Shown here in pieces: positions 1 through 5,911 of a stretch of 10,300 nucleotides of DNA. The position numbers were made by a program, and so were the translations under genes. This DNA comes from JAUREX01 sp964472135 (GTDB taxonomy: Bacteria; Pseudomonadota; Alphaproteobacteria; Rhodobacterales; Rhodobacteraceae): positions 1 to 10,300 of the forward strand of contig CAYYJB010000074.1 in assembly GCA_964472135.1 (NCBI GenBank), given 5' to 3'. Position 1 is the first letter of the stretch. Each line of letters begins with the position of its first letter. The notes below the pieces were generated by a model, which made no database searches, was not told where the DNA came from, and worked only from the letters and a program-made list of their open reading frames with translations.

Positions 1-612
1 GATCGAGGCGCCATAGACGGTCTTGCCGTCGATCTCGCGGCCCTGGAAGAACTCGCCGATCTGCTTGAGTTCCTCGAGCGTCTTGGGCGCGTCGAGCGGG
101 CGGCCGTGCTTGGCCTGGAATTCGGCCTGAAGCTCGGGGCGCGAGAACCAGTCCTTGCGATAGGTCCAGCCCACCACATCGCCGAAGGCCGGCAGCGCCC
201 AGTAGTTCGGCGTGTTCTTGGGCCATTCGGCATAGCCCGTGACCGTGGCCGGGATGAAGTCGGCCATGTCGATGCCCTGGGCCGCGAAGAAATCGTTGAG
301 CTTCACATAGTGCCCCGATTCGGCCGAGCCACCGATCCACTGGCTGTCGCCGATCATGAGGTCGCACAGCTGGCCGGCCGAGTTCAGCTCATTGAGCATC
401 CGGTCGGCGAAGTTCGGCCACGGCACGAACTCGAAGCTCATCTTGTGGCCCGACTGGGCCTCGAAATCCTTGGAAAGTTCAACGAGCGCGTTGGCCGGAT
501 CCCAAGCCGCCCAGCACAGCGTGAGGTTGGCCGACTGCGCCGCCGACGCCGCAAGAACCGTCGCCGCGGTCGCGGCCGAGGCCGCAAGATAGTTTCTGGT
601 CCGAGACTTCAT
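1..612 (-). CDS. Extracellular solute-binding protein, family 1 (carbohydrate-type ABC uptake), N-terminal part
   Basis: This is the periplasmic binding protein of an ABC importer; the first 204 residues are visible and the rest lies beyond the left edge. It begins with ATG at 612, preceded by a purine-rich ribosome site (GGGGGGAAAG). Residues 1-28 form a typical Sec signal peptide: basic start (MKSRTRNY), Ala-rich core, and a probable cleavage after AQSA, before NLTLCWAAW. The mature start, followed by stretches such as WPNFADRMLNEL, DLMIGDSQWIG and YWALPAFGDVVGWTYRKDWF, has the pattern of the SBP_bac_1 family, whose members mostly bind sugars, oligosaccharides or polyols. The gene follows a LacI-type regulator and has two operator-like palindromes in its promoter region, which fits a substrate-inducible sugar operon whose permeases and ATPase would lie to the left. 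The exact substrate cannot be read from this fragment. Confidence 0.9.
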   Translation of the reverse strand, partial: MKSRTRNYLAASAATAATVLAASAAQSANLTLCWAAWDPANALVELSKDFEAQSGHKMSFEFVPWPNFADRMLNELNSAGQLCDLMIGDSQWIGGSAESGHYVKLNDFFAAQGIDMADFIPATVTGYAEWPKNTPNYWALPAFGDVVGWTYRKDWFSRPELQAEFQAKHGRPLDAPKTLEELKQIGEFFQGREIDGKTVYGASI

Positions 613-678
613 GTTTCTTTCCCCCCATCTCCGGCATCCCCGCCGGCGCGGCCGCACTGCACGACCGAATGCGGGAAC

Positions 679-706
679 AGTAAATGAGGGACGTACATCT
701 TGTCCA
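679..706 (-). promoter_or_regulatory. Candidate promoter of the solute-binding protein gene
   Basis: On the minus strand a TGGACA hexamer (701-706, five of six to the -35 consensus) is followed after 16 bp by TTTACT (679-684, four of six to the -10 consensus but lacking the usual A at its second position). The spacer is exactly operator-like site 1. Transcription would start near 672, leaving a leader of roughly 60 bases before the ATG at 612. The -10 match is modest, so the hexamers are tentative. Confidence 0.4.
685..700 (-). promoter_or_regulatory. LacI-type operator-like site 1
   Basis: The plus strand reads TGAGGGACGTACATCT, an imperfect 16-bp palindrome centred on CG. It matches the site upstream of lacI (reverse strand, TGATTGACGTACATCA) at 13 of 16 positions, and site 2 at 12 of 16. 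It fills the 16-bp spacer of the proposed promoter of the binding-protein gene, where a bound repressor would block RNA polymerase. Assigning it to the neighbouring LacI protein is an inference from symmetry, the central CG usual for LacI operators, and location. Confidence 0.6.
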
Positions 707-714
707 TGTTTTTC

Positions 715-730
715 TGAGGTGCGTACCTCA
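715..730 (-). promoter_or_regulatory. LacI-type operator-like site 2
   Basis: The plus strand reads TGAGGTGCGTACCTCA: perfect 6-bp arms (TGAGGT / ACCTCA) around GCGT, with the same central CG as the other two sites. Its centre is 30 bp from that of site 1, close to three helical turns, so two dimers could sit on the same face of the DNA. It lies just upstream of the proposed -35 element of the binding-protein gene. Confidence 0.6.
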
Positions 731-742
731 AATCGTGCAGCG

Positions 743-767
743 GGGCCTTGTGGCCTGCCGAAGGCCC
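743..767 (-). terminator. Possible hairpin just after lacI
   Basis: Directly after the lacI stop, GGCCT and AGGCC (752-756 and 762-766) form a 5-bp stem with a 5-base loop. A competing pairing of GGGCCT (743-748) with AGGCCC (762-767) is also possible. There is no T-tract, so this could be a weak terminator, a processing site, or chance pairing in GC-rich DNA. Confidence 0.25.
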
Positions 768-770
768 GGC

Positions 771-1796
771 TCAGAGGACGTTTTCGCGGACGATCAGGTC
801 GATGCGGATCTGCTCTTGCGCCTCGATGATCGGGCGCTGGTCGCAGAGCGCGCGCATGACGCGCAACGCGCTCCGCACGAGGTGGCCGACGTTCTGCGCG
901 ATCACTGCCGACATCTCGCCCGAACGGAGGGCCGCCCGTGTGGTCGGCGTCAATTCATGGCCGATCACGACCAGATCGCCGGCATGGCCGCGCGCGCGCA
1001 GCGCGCCGAGCAGCGCGGTGTTGCCGGTGCCCATGGAATAGACGCCGCGGATCGCGGGGCGCCGCGCCATCACCTCGCGGACCACAAGGCCCATGCGCAC
1101 GGGGTCATCGAAGGATTCGACCGACGGCAGGATGCAATGTTCAGAAAACTCCTCGGCCATGACCGCATCGAAGCCCAGCCGCCGCTCGAGGCTGTCGCGC
1201 GAGCGCATCGAATTCGTGACCACGAGCACCTCGCCCGGGTCGCGCAGGAACCGCCCCATCAGCAGCCCCGCCGTGCGCCCCGCAGCCAGGTTGTTGATTC
1301 CGATGAAATAATCGCGCATCGAGCTTGGCAGGTCCGAGGCGATTGCGACCACCGCGAGCCCTTCGGATTTCAGATGCGCCACCGCATCGCGCACCTGCGG
1401 CGTCTCGGGTGCCATCAGCGCGACGCCATCCATGCCCGCCGCGGCCAGATCGGCGAGCACGCGCACGACCGCATCGGGGTCCTGCGTCGGCACGCGCACG
1501 ACCTTCAGCACCACACGGTCCACGACGTTCGAGGCGTGCGCCTCGTGCAGTGCCTCGGCCAGCGTCTCGACGAACTGCCCCGGCCCCTCGGGCAGCACGA
1601 AGGCGAAGCGATAGAGCCGCTGGCGCGCGAGGTTGGCGGCGTAGGTGTCGCGGACATAGCCGATCCGGTCCACGACCGCCTGCACACGCGCGATCGTCTC
1701 TTCGCGCACGCCGGGGCGCGCGTTCAGGACGCGGTCGACCGTGGCCAAGCTGACGCCTGCCTCGCGCGCGATGTCATGGACCGTCGGCTTGTTCAT
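771..1796 (-). CDS. LacI-family transcriptional regulator
   Basis: A DNA-binding repressor of 341 residues, normal for the family. The N-terminal helix-turn-helix (about residues 4-25, TVHDIAREAGVSLATVDRVL) and hinge helix (about 47-60) are followed by a periplasmic-binding-protein-like effector domain, with YRFAFVLPEG opening the first lobe and GVYSMGTGNTALLGALR in the second. By alignment to E. coli LacI numbering, the specificity positions 17, 18 and 21 are Leu, Ala and Asp rather than Tyr, Gln and Ser. The start at 1796 is chosen because KPTVHDIA begins there in the family and GGAGGG precedes it; an upstream in-frame ATG at 1847 would add 17 unrelated residues and would run through the proposed lacI operator and promoter. 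Its neighbour downstream is a sugar-type binding-protein gene, which it probably represses until a sugar or derivative binds. Similar palindromes before both genes suggest autoregulation. Confidence 0.93.
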   Translation of the reverse strand: MNKPTVHDIAREAGVSLATVDRVLNARPGVREETIARVQAVVDRIGYVRDTYAANLARQRLYRFAFVLPEGPGQFVETLAEALHEAHASNVVDRVVLKVVRVPTQDPDAVVRVLADLAAAGMDGVALMAPETPQVRDAVAHLKSEGLAVVAIASDLPSSMRDYFIGINNLAAGRTAGLLMGRFLRDPGEVLVVTNSMRSRDSLERRLGFDAVMAEEFSEHCILPSVESFDDPVRMGLVVREVMARRPAIRGVYSMGTGNTALLGALRARGHAGDLVVIGHELTPTTRAALRSGEMSAVIAQNVGHLVRSALRVMRALCDQRPIIEAQEQIRIDLIVRENVL

Positions 1797-1814
1797 CTGC
1801 CCTCCAGCGGGGCG

Positions 1815-1843
1815 ACGATATCGGGGCGCCTGATGTACGTCAA
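1815..1843 (-). promoter_or_regulatory. Candidate promoter of lacI
   Basis: On the minus strand TTGACG (1838-1843, five of six) and TATCGT (1815-1820, four of six including the key T, A and final T) are separated by 17 bp. Transcription would start near 1808, giving a very short leader that still includes the GGAGGG ribosome site at 1800-1805. The -35 lies inside the operator-like palindrome at 1831-1846. Confidence 0.55.
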
Positions 1844-1846
1844 TCA
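1831..1846 (-). promoter_or_regulatory. LacI-type operator-like site 3 (autoregulation)
   Basis: The minus strand reads TGATTGACGTACATCA, with TGAT/ATCA arms and an ACGT core, and agrees with site 1 at 13 of 16 positions. Flanking GGCGC (1825-1829) and GCGCC (1848-1852) extend the symmetry to 28 bp with a few mismatches. The site covers the -35 of the proposed lacI promoter, 35-50 bases upstream of the start codon, the expected place for self-repression. In RNA, the same 28 bp could also fold into a hairpin after the pyrG stop, although no T-tract follows. Confidence 0.55.
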
Positions 1847-1868
1847 AGCGCCGTGCGATCGCCGGCCG

Positions 1869-3512
1869 TCAGACGAGGCGCGCGCCCTCGACCGCGGCGC
1901 GGATGAAATCGGCAAAGAGCGGGTGCGGCGCGAAGGGCTTCGATTTCAGCTCGGGGTGGAACTGCACGCCGATGAACCACGGATGCCCCCTGACCTCTAC
2001 GATCTCGGGCAGCTGCCCGTCGGGCGAGAGGCCCGAGAACATCAGCCCGCACGCCTCGAGCCGATCGCGATAGCGCAGGTCGACCTCGTAGCGGTGGCGG
2101 TGGCGCTCCTCGATCGTCGTCGCGCCGTAGATGCCCGCGACGCGCGAGCCTTCGGCGAGGTGCGCGGTATAGGCGCCAAGGCGCATCGTGCCGCCCTTGT
2201 CGTCGCCCGGCCGCCGCTCGACCCTGTGGTTGCCCTGCACCCATTCCTTGAGGTGATAGACGACCGGCGTGAAGCGGCGCGCGCCCGCCTCGTGGTCGAA
2301 TTCCTCCGAGCCCGCGTTGTCGAGCCCCACGAGGTTGCGCGCGGCCTCGATCACCGCCATCTGCATGCCGAGGCAGATCCCGAGATAGGGAATGCCCTTT
2401 TCCCGGGCAAAGCGGGCCGCCTTGATCTTGCCCTCGGTGCCGCGCTCGCCGAAGCCGCCGGGCACGAGGATGGCGTGGAACCCCTCGAGCCACGGCGCGG
2501 GATCCTCGCGCTCGAAGATCTCGGCGTCGATCCATTCGGCCTTGACGCGCACGCGGTTGGCCATGCCGCCATGGGTCAGCGCCTCGGCGATGGATTTGTA
2601 GGCGTCCTCGAGCTGGGTGTATTTCCCCACGATCGCGACCCGCACCGTGCCCTCGGCGTTGGTCAGCCGGTCCATCACATCCTCCCACCGCGCGAGGTCG
2701 GGGCGCGGCGCGGGGCTGATCGCGAAGGCATCGAGCACCGCGCGGTCGAGCCCCGCGCGATGATAGGCAAGCGGCGCCTCGTAGATCGAGCGCAGGTCGT
2801 AGGCCGGGATCACCGCATCGGGGCGGACGTTGCAGAAGAGCGCGATCTTGGCGCGCTCCTTTTCCGGGATCGGATGCTCGGATCGGCACACGAGGATGTC
2901 GGGCGCGATCCCGATCGCGCGCAGCTCCTTGACCGAATGCTGCGTGGGCTTCGTCTTCAGCTCGCCCGATGCCGCCAGATAGGGCATGAGCGTGAGGTGC
3001 ATGAAGATGCAGGTGCCGCGCGGCCGGTCGTTGGCGAACTGGCGGATCGCCTCGAAAAAGGGAAGGCCCTCGATGTCGCCCACCGTGCCGCCGATCTCGC
3101 AGAGCATGAAATCGACATCGTCCTCGCCGATGGCGAGGAAATCCTTGATCTCGTTCGTGACGTGGGGAATGACCTGGATGGTCTTGCCCAGATAGTCGCC
3201 GCGACGCTCCTTCTCGAGGACGTTGGAATAGATCCGCCCGGCCGAGATGCTGTCGGTCCGCCGCGCCGAAACCCCCGTGAATCGCTCGTAATGCCCGAGG
3301 TCGAGGTCCGTCTCGGCGCCGTCGTCAGTGACGAACACCTCGCCGTGCTCGAAGGGCGACATCGTGCCCGGATCGACGTTGAGATAGGGGTCGAGCTTGC
3401 GCAGCCGTACCGTGTAGCCGCGCGCCTGCAACAGCGCGCCCAGTGCCGCCGAGGCCAGCCCCTTGCCGAGGGATGACACCACGCCGCCGGTGATGAAGAC
3501 GTAACGCGCCAT
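1869..3512 (-). CDS. pyrG: CTP synthase (glutamine-hydrolysing)
   Basis: Cytosolic enzyme that makes CTP from UTP, ATP and glutamine, the last step of de novo pyrimidine nucleotide synthesis. The predicted 547 residues match the usual length of about 545. The synthetase domain (about 1-270) opens with FITGGVVSSLGKGLASA, whose Lys17 lies in the ATP loop, and has the expected metal-site acidic residues Asp71 and Glu139 (near D72/E140 of E. coli). The class I glutamine amidotransferase domain (about 290-545) has the nucleophile Cys380 in YLGICLGMQ and the His519/Glu521 pair in VQFHPE, so both active sites look complete. The start at 3512 is fixed by the family N-terminus MARYVFITGG; earlier in-frame codons do not resemble the family. 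It follows secG, an order common in alphaproteobacteria, after a 160-base gap with a possible promoter of its own. Confidence 0.98.
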   Translation of the reverse strand: MARYVFITGGVVSSLGKGLASAALGALLQARGYTVRLRKLDPYLNVDPGTMSPFEHGEVFVTDDGAETDLDLGHYERFTGVSARRTDSISAGRIYSNVLEKERRGDYLGKTIQVIPHVTNEIKDFLAIGEDDVDFMLCEIGGTVGDIEGLPFFEAIRQFANDRPRGTCIFMHLTLMPYLAASGELKTKPTQHSVKELRAIGIAPDILVCRSEHPIPEKERAKIALFCNVRPDAVIPAYDLRSIYEAPLAYHRAGLDRAVLDAFAISPAPRPDLARWEDVMDRLTNAEGTVRVAIVGKYTQLEDAYKSIAEALTHGGMANRVRVKAEWIDAEIFEREDPAPWLEGFHAILVPGGFGERGTEGKIKAARFAREKGIPYLGICLGMQMAVIEAARNLVGLDNAGSEEFDHEAGARRFTPVVYHLKEWVQGNHRVERRPGDDKGGTMRLGAYTAHLAEGSRVAGIYGATTIEERHRHRYEVDLRYRDRLEACGLMFSGLSPDGQLPEIVEVRGHPWFIGVQFHPELKSKPFAPHPLFADFIRAAVEGARLV

Positions 3513-3672
3513 TCGGGGCCCCCGTGATCCTTGCCTCGTGCGGGCTGCAACGGCATGCGAATCCGTCAGGCACCACGGGATGACACCGTAGCGCCTGATG
3601 CGGCGCGCTGCAACGCGTCTCACAATATCAGGGGGGTGCCGGGCGCGATCCGCCCAAGCGGTTGTGGCGCGG
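3513..3672 (-). promoter_or_regulatory. secG-pyrG intergenic region with possible pyrG promoter
   Basis: On the minus strand TTGCAG (3608-3613) and TACGGT (3585-3590) are spaced by 17 bp, a weak but properly spaced -35/-10 pair. The spacer contains GCGCC/GGCGC arms that could fold. Further on, ATCCGT and ACGGGAT (3561-3581) form an imperfect hairpin inside the predicted leader. No T-tract terminator for secG is seen, so read-through into pyrG is also likely. Confidence 0.35.
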
Positions 3673-4017
3673 TCAGTCGGCCCGCGGCGCAGGCGCCCCC
3701 TCAACCGGTGGCGGCAAGAGGTCGTTCAGCGCGGGCACCGCTGGCGCGCCACCGCCATCGACCCCGACCGCGTCAACGACCGAAGACGTCGCGGCCTCGC
3801 GCGCGGCGAGGATCGTCAGGCCGATCGAGGTCACGATGAAGGCGACCGCCAGACCCCAGGTCAGCTTGCCGAGCGCGGTTGCGGCCTGCCGCCCGGTCAT
3901 CACGCCGCCGCCGCCCCCGCCCATGCCGAGCCCACCCCCTTCGGAGCGTTGAAGCAGCACCACGACGACAAGGCCGAGCGCCAGGATGAGGTGGACGGTC
4001 AGGATGACGTTTTCCAT
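3673..4017 (-). CDS. secG: Preprotein translocase subunit SecG
   Basis: Small inner-membrane subunit of the SecYEG protein-export channel that assists SecA-driven translocation. The 114-residue product has the family layout: a first membrane helix (about 3-22, VILTVHLILALGLVVVVLLQ), the conserved QRSEGGGLG segment, a glycine-rich cytoplasmic loop, and a second helix (about 51-71, LTWGLAVAFIVTSIGLTILA). The C-terminal 40 residues form a Pro/Ala-rich tail, common in alphaproteobacterial SecG and poorly conserved. The ATG at 4017 is preceded by GAGAGA. It lies 31 bases after the mnmH stop and upstream of pyrG, probably in one transcript. Confidence 0.95.
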   Translation of the reverse strand: MENVILTVHLILALGLVVVVLLQRSEGGGLGMGGGGGGVMTGRQAATALGKLTWGLAVAFIVTSIGLTILAAREAATSSVVDAVGVDGGGAPAVPALNDLLPPPVEGAPAPRAD

Positions 4018-4048
4018 GATCTCTCGCGCCGCGCTTGATTGCCGTCAT

Positions 4049-5125
4049 CTAGGCGTTCGGCGCCGCGCCCGCAAGGGCCTCGGCGGCAGCCTGCACCTGC
4101 CGGGCCAGACGCTCGATTTCGGCGGGGCCGAGGGCATCGGTCGCGATCACCCGGTCGGCAGCGCGGCCGCGGGCGCGGGCGCGCGCATAGCCCGGATCGT
4201 AGTGGTCGACCATCAGTGCCTCGGCAAGGTCGGCATAACGCCCCGCCGCGGCCAGCGCGCCCCAGCCCGCGATCCGCTCGGCCGGATGGAGCGCGCGCAG
4301 GCGTTCGAGCGTCGCGAGCAGGCGCGCGGGGTCGGCCACGATGTCGGCATAGGCCGCGACCAGCCAGCGCGCGCGGGCCGGAACCGGGGCCGCGATCTCG
4401 ATCCGCGGCGCCTCGACCATCGCGCGCCAGAGCCGCCCGGGCAGGCGCAGGGCGCCGATGCGGGCCGACTCCGCCTCGAGGATCAGGGGCCGGGCCGGAT
4501 CGGCCGCGGCGAGCGCGCGCGCCAGTCGCCCCTCGAACAGCCGCTGGCTGGGCTGGCCGCCCGCATGTTCGCCAAAGACCGAGCCGCGATGGCGCGCCAG
4601 CGCCTCGAGGTCGATGACCTGCGCGCCCTCCTCGGCGAGGCGCGCGAGCACCGCCGTCTTGGCCGTGCCCGTGTTGCCGTCGAGCACGACGACAGGCGGC
4701 GCGACGGGTGCCTCGAGCGTCTCGGTCACGAGGCGGCGCCAGCTCTTGTAGCCGCCCTCGAGGACGCCCACCCGCCAGCCGATCTGCGCGAGGATGGTCG
4801 CAAACGACCCCGACCGCTGCCCGCCCCGCCAGCAATAGACAAGCGGCCGCCAGCCCCCGTCGAACCCCGCGAGGGTGTCCTCGATGTGCCGCGCGGCGTT
4901 GCGTGCCACCAGTGCCGCCCCGATCTTGCGGGCAAGGAAGGGGCTTTGCTGCTTGTAGACGGTGCCGACGCGCGCGCGCTCGGCGTCATCGAGCACGGGC
5001 AGGTTGATCGCGCCCGGCAGATGGTCGTCGGCGTATTCGGCCGGTGAGCGGACGTCGATCACCCAGTCGTGGCCATGCGCGCCGGGTTCGGCATCGGCCA
5101 TCCGCTGCAGCCGGACCGGGGTCAT
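4049..5125 (-). CDS. mnmH: tRNA 2-selenouridine synthase (MnmH/SelU)
   Basis: Enzyme acting on the wobble uridine of certain tRNAs: it geranylates 2-thiouridine and exchanges the group for selenium from selenophosphate. The 358-residue protein has an N-terminal rhodanese domain (about 10-135) with the catalytic Cys98 in LVYCWRGGQRSGSF, followed by a P-loop domain with Walker A GNTGTAKT at 150-157 and the family segment RHRGSVFG near 190. The start at 5125 overlaps the stop of the DUF1045 gene as ATGA, so the two are translationally coupled. No selD (selenophosphate synthetase) is in the window, so whether the cell performs the selenium step cannot be judged here. An in-frame extension to 5809 was rejected because it merely runs antiphase through the upstream gene. 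Confidence 0.93.
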   Translation of the reverse strand: MTPVRLQRMADAEPGAHGHDWVIDVRSPAEYADDHLPGAINLPVLDDAERARVGTVYKQQSPFLARKIGAALVARNAARHIEDTLAGFDGGWRPLVYCWRGGQRSGSFATILAQIGWRVGVLEGGYKSWRRLVTETLEAPVAPPVVVLDGNTGTAKTAVLARLAEEGAQVIDLEALARHRGSVFGEHAGGQPSQRLFEGRLARALAAADPARPLILEAESARIGALRLPGRLWRAMVEAPRIEIAAPVPARARWLVAAYADIVADPARLLATLERLRALHPAERIAGWGALAAAGRYADLAEALMVDHYDPGYARARARGRAADRVIATDALGPAEIERLARQVQAAAEALAGAAPNA

Positions 5126-5832
5126 GCGGCACCGCCCGCGAGCGCGTGGCGCGCGATGTCGCAAAAGCGCCCGCCCGGACCCTCGGCGCAATGCCAGATC
5201 GCGCCGATCGCAAAGGGCCGGCCGACGAAGGGCGCGACGCGGGGCCCGAGTTCCGCCTCGGCCTGCGCCGCCTCGGCCGGTTCGAGCGCGCCCGTGAGCG
5301 TGATGTGAAAGCGGAACTCGGCCATAACATGCGGATAGCCCCAGCGGTCGAGGTTCGCGCGCTCGGCCGCGCTCAGCCGCTCGGGGTGGCGGCGGGCGCG
5401 CTCGGCCTCGGTCAGGGGCGCGCGGAAGGGGTCGAGATCGGCCACGATGCGCGCCGCCAGCGCCCCGAGCGCCGGGGCAGGCCCCACGGGCACGAGCGCG
5501 AGGAAACCGCCGAGCCGCGCCAGCCGCAGCCCGTCTTGCAGCACGACGGGCGCCGCATCGGCCGCGAGCGCCGCCGCCGCCGCCCCCAGCGCCGCGCCCG
5601 AGGTGCCGGCGGTCAGCCGGAAGGGGGCCTTGAGCGTGCCGTGCAGCCCGTATTTTCGGGGCGTAGACGTCCAGCCCTCGCGCGCCGCCGGCGCATCGGC
5701 GGGCGGGGTCGGCGCGGTTGCGGTGCGCGGCTCCCACCCGAGCCAGGCCGCCCCGAAATCCGCGAGCGGCCCGGGGTCGGGGCGCCAGTAGATCGCGTGG
5801 CGCGTCCACTCGGGCGCGTCGGGGTCGGACAT
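5122..5832 (-). CDS. DUF1045 protein, putative phosphonate-metabolism 2H phosphoesterase
   Basis: A 236-residue protein of the DUF1045 family (also described as a putative phosphonate metabolism protein because it often lies beside C-P lyase genes). Two HxT motifs, His64-Gly-Thr66 in YGLHGTLKAPF and His176-Ile-Thr178 in FRFHITLTG, are spaced as in 2H phosphoesterases, which act on cyclic or 2',3'-linked phosphates. A role on a cyclic phosphate of the C-P lyase pathway is a reasonable but unproven inference. The opening RHAIYWRPDPGPLADFGAAW is characteristic. The ATG at 5832 is preceded by GGAGACGCAAGG. It diverges from phnM across 79 bases, supporting the phosphonate link, yet its 3' end overlaps mnmH, so it also belongs to that transcript. 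Confidence 0.87.
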   Translation of the reverse strand: MSDPDAPEWTRHAIYWRPDPGPLADFGAAWLGWEPRTATAPTPPADAPAAREGWTSTPRKYGLHGTLKAPFRLTAGTSGAALGAAAAALAADAAPVVLQDGLRLARLGGFLALVPVGPAPALGALAARIVADLDPFRAPLTEAERARRHPERLSAAERANLDRWGYPHVMAEFRFHITLTGALEPAEAAQAEAELGPRVAPFVGRPFAIGAIWHCAEGPGGRFCDIARHALAGGAA

Positions 5833-5855
5833 CCTTGCGTCTCCGGCTCTGGCGG

Positions 5856-5898
5856 TCGGGCGGGAATCGTGTGACCTATAGCCCCCCGACCCGCCCGA
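5856..5898. promoter_or_regulatory. Inverted repeat in the divergent DUF1045/phnM promoter region
   Basis: TCGGGCGGG (5856-5864) and CCCGCCCGA (5890-5898) are perfect 9-bp inverted arms separated by 25 bases. Almost at the centre is CTATAG (5876-5881), a palindrome that could serve as a -10 element in either direction; no good -35 hexamer is visible for either gene. The arrangement could be a shared operator for both divergent genes, or a G/C-rich structure arising by chance. Confidence 0.4.
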
Positions 5899-5911
5899 GG
5901 CGAGAGGTGCC

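Noticed and set aside
1848..1868. Intrinsic terminator after pyrG
   Set aside because: Stem arms exist (GGCGC/GCGCC), but there is no T-tract and the arms are better explained as part of the operator-like palindrome before lacI.
684..3476. Very long plus-strand open frame (over 900 codons) through the lacI-pyrG region
   Set aside because: It runs antisense to lacI and pyrG, both certain by motif; it is rich in Arg, Ala, His and Asp and resembles no family. Such shadow frames are usual in DNA of this GC content.
3986..5047. Long plus-strand open frame opposite secG/mnmH
   Set aside because: Antisense of mnmH, whose rhodanese and P-loop motifs are clear; the composition is typical of a mirror frame.
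5126..5809. In-frame upstream extension of mnmH to 5809
   Set aside because: The extra 228 residues are Arg/Ala-rich and overlap the DUF1045 gene in another frame; MnmH starts with its rhodanese domain just after 5125.
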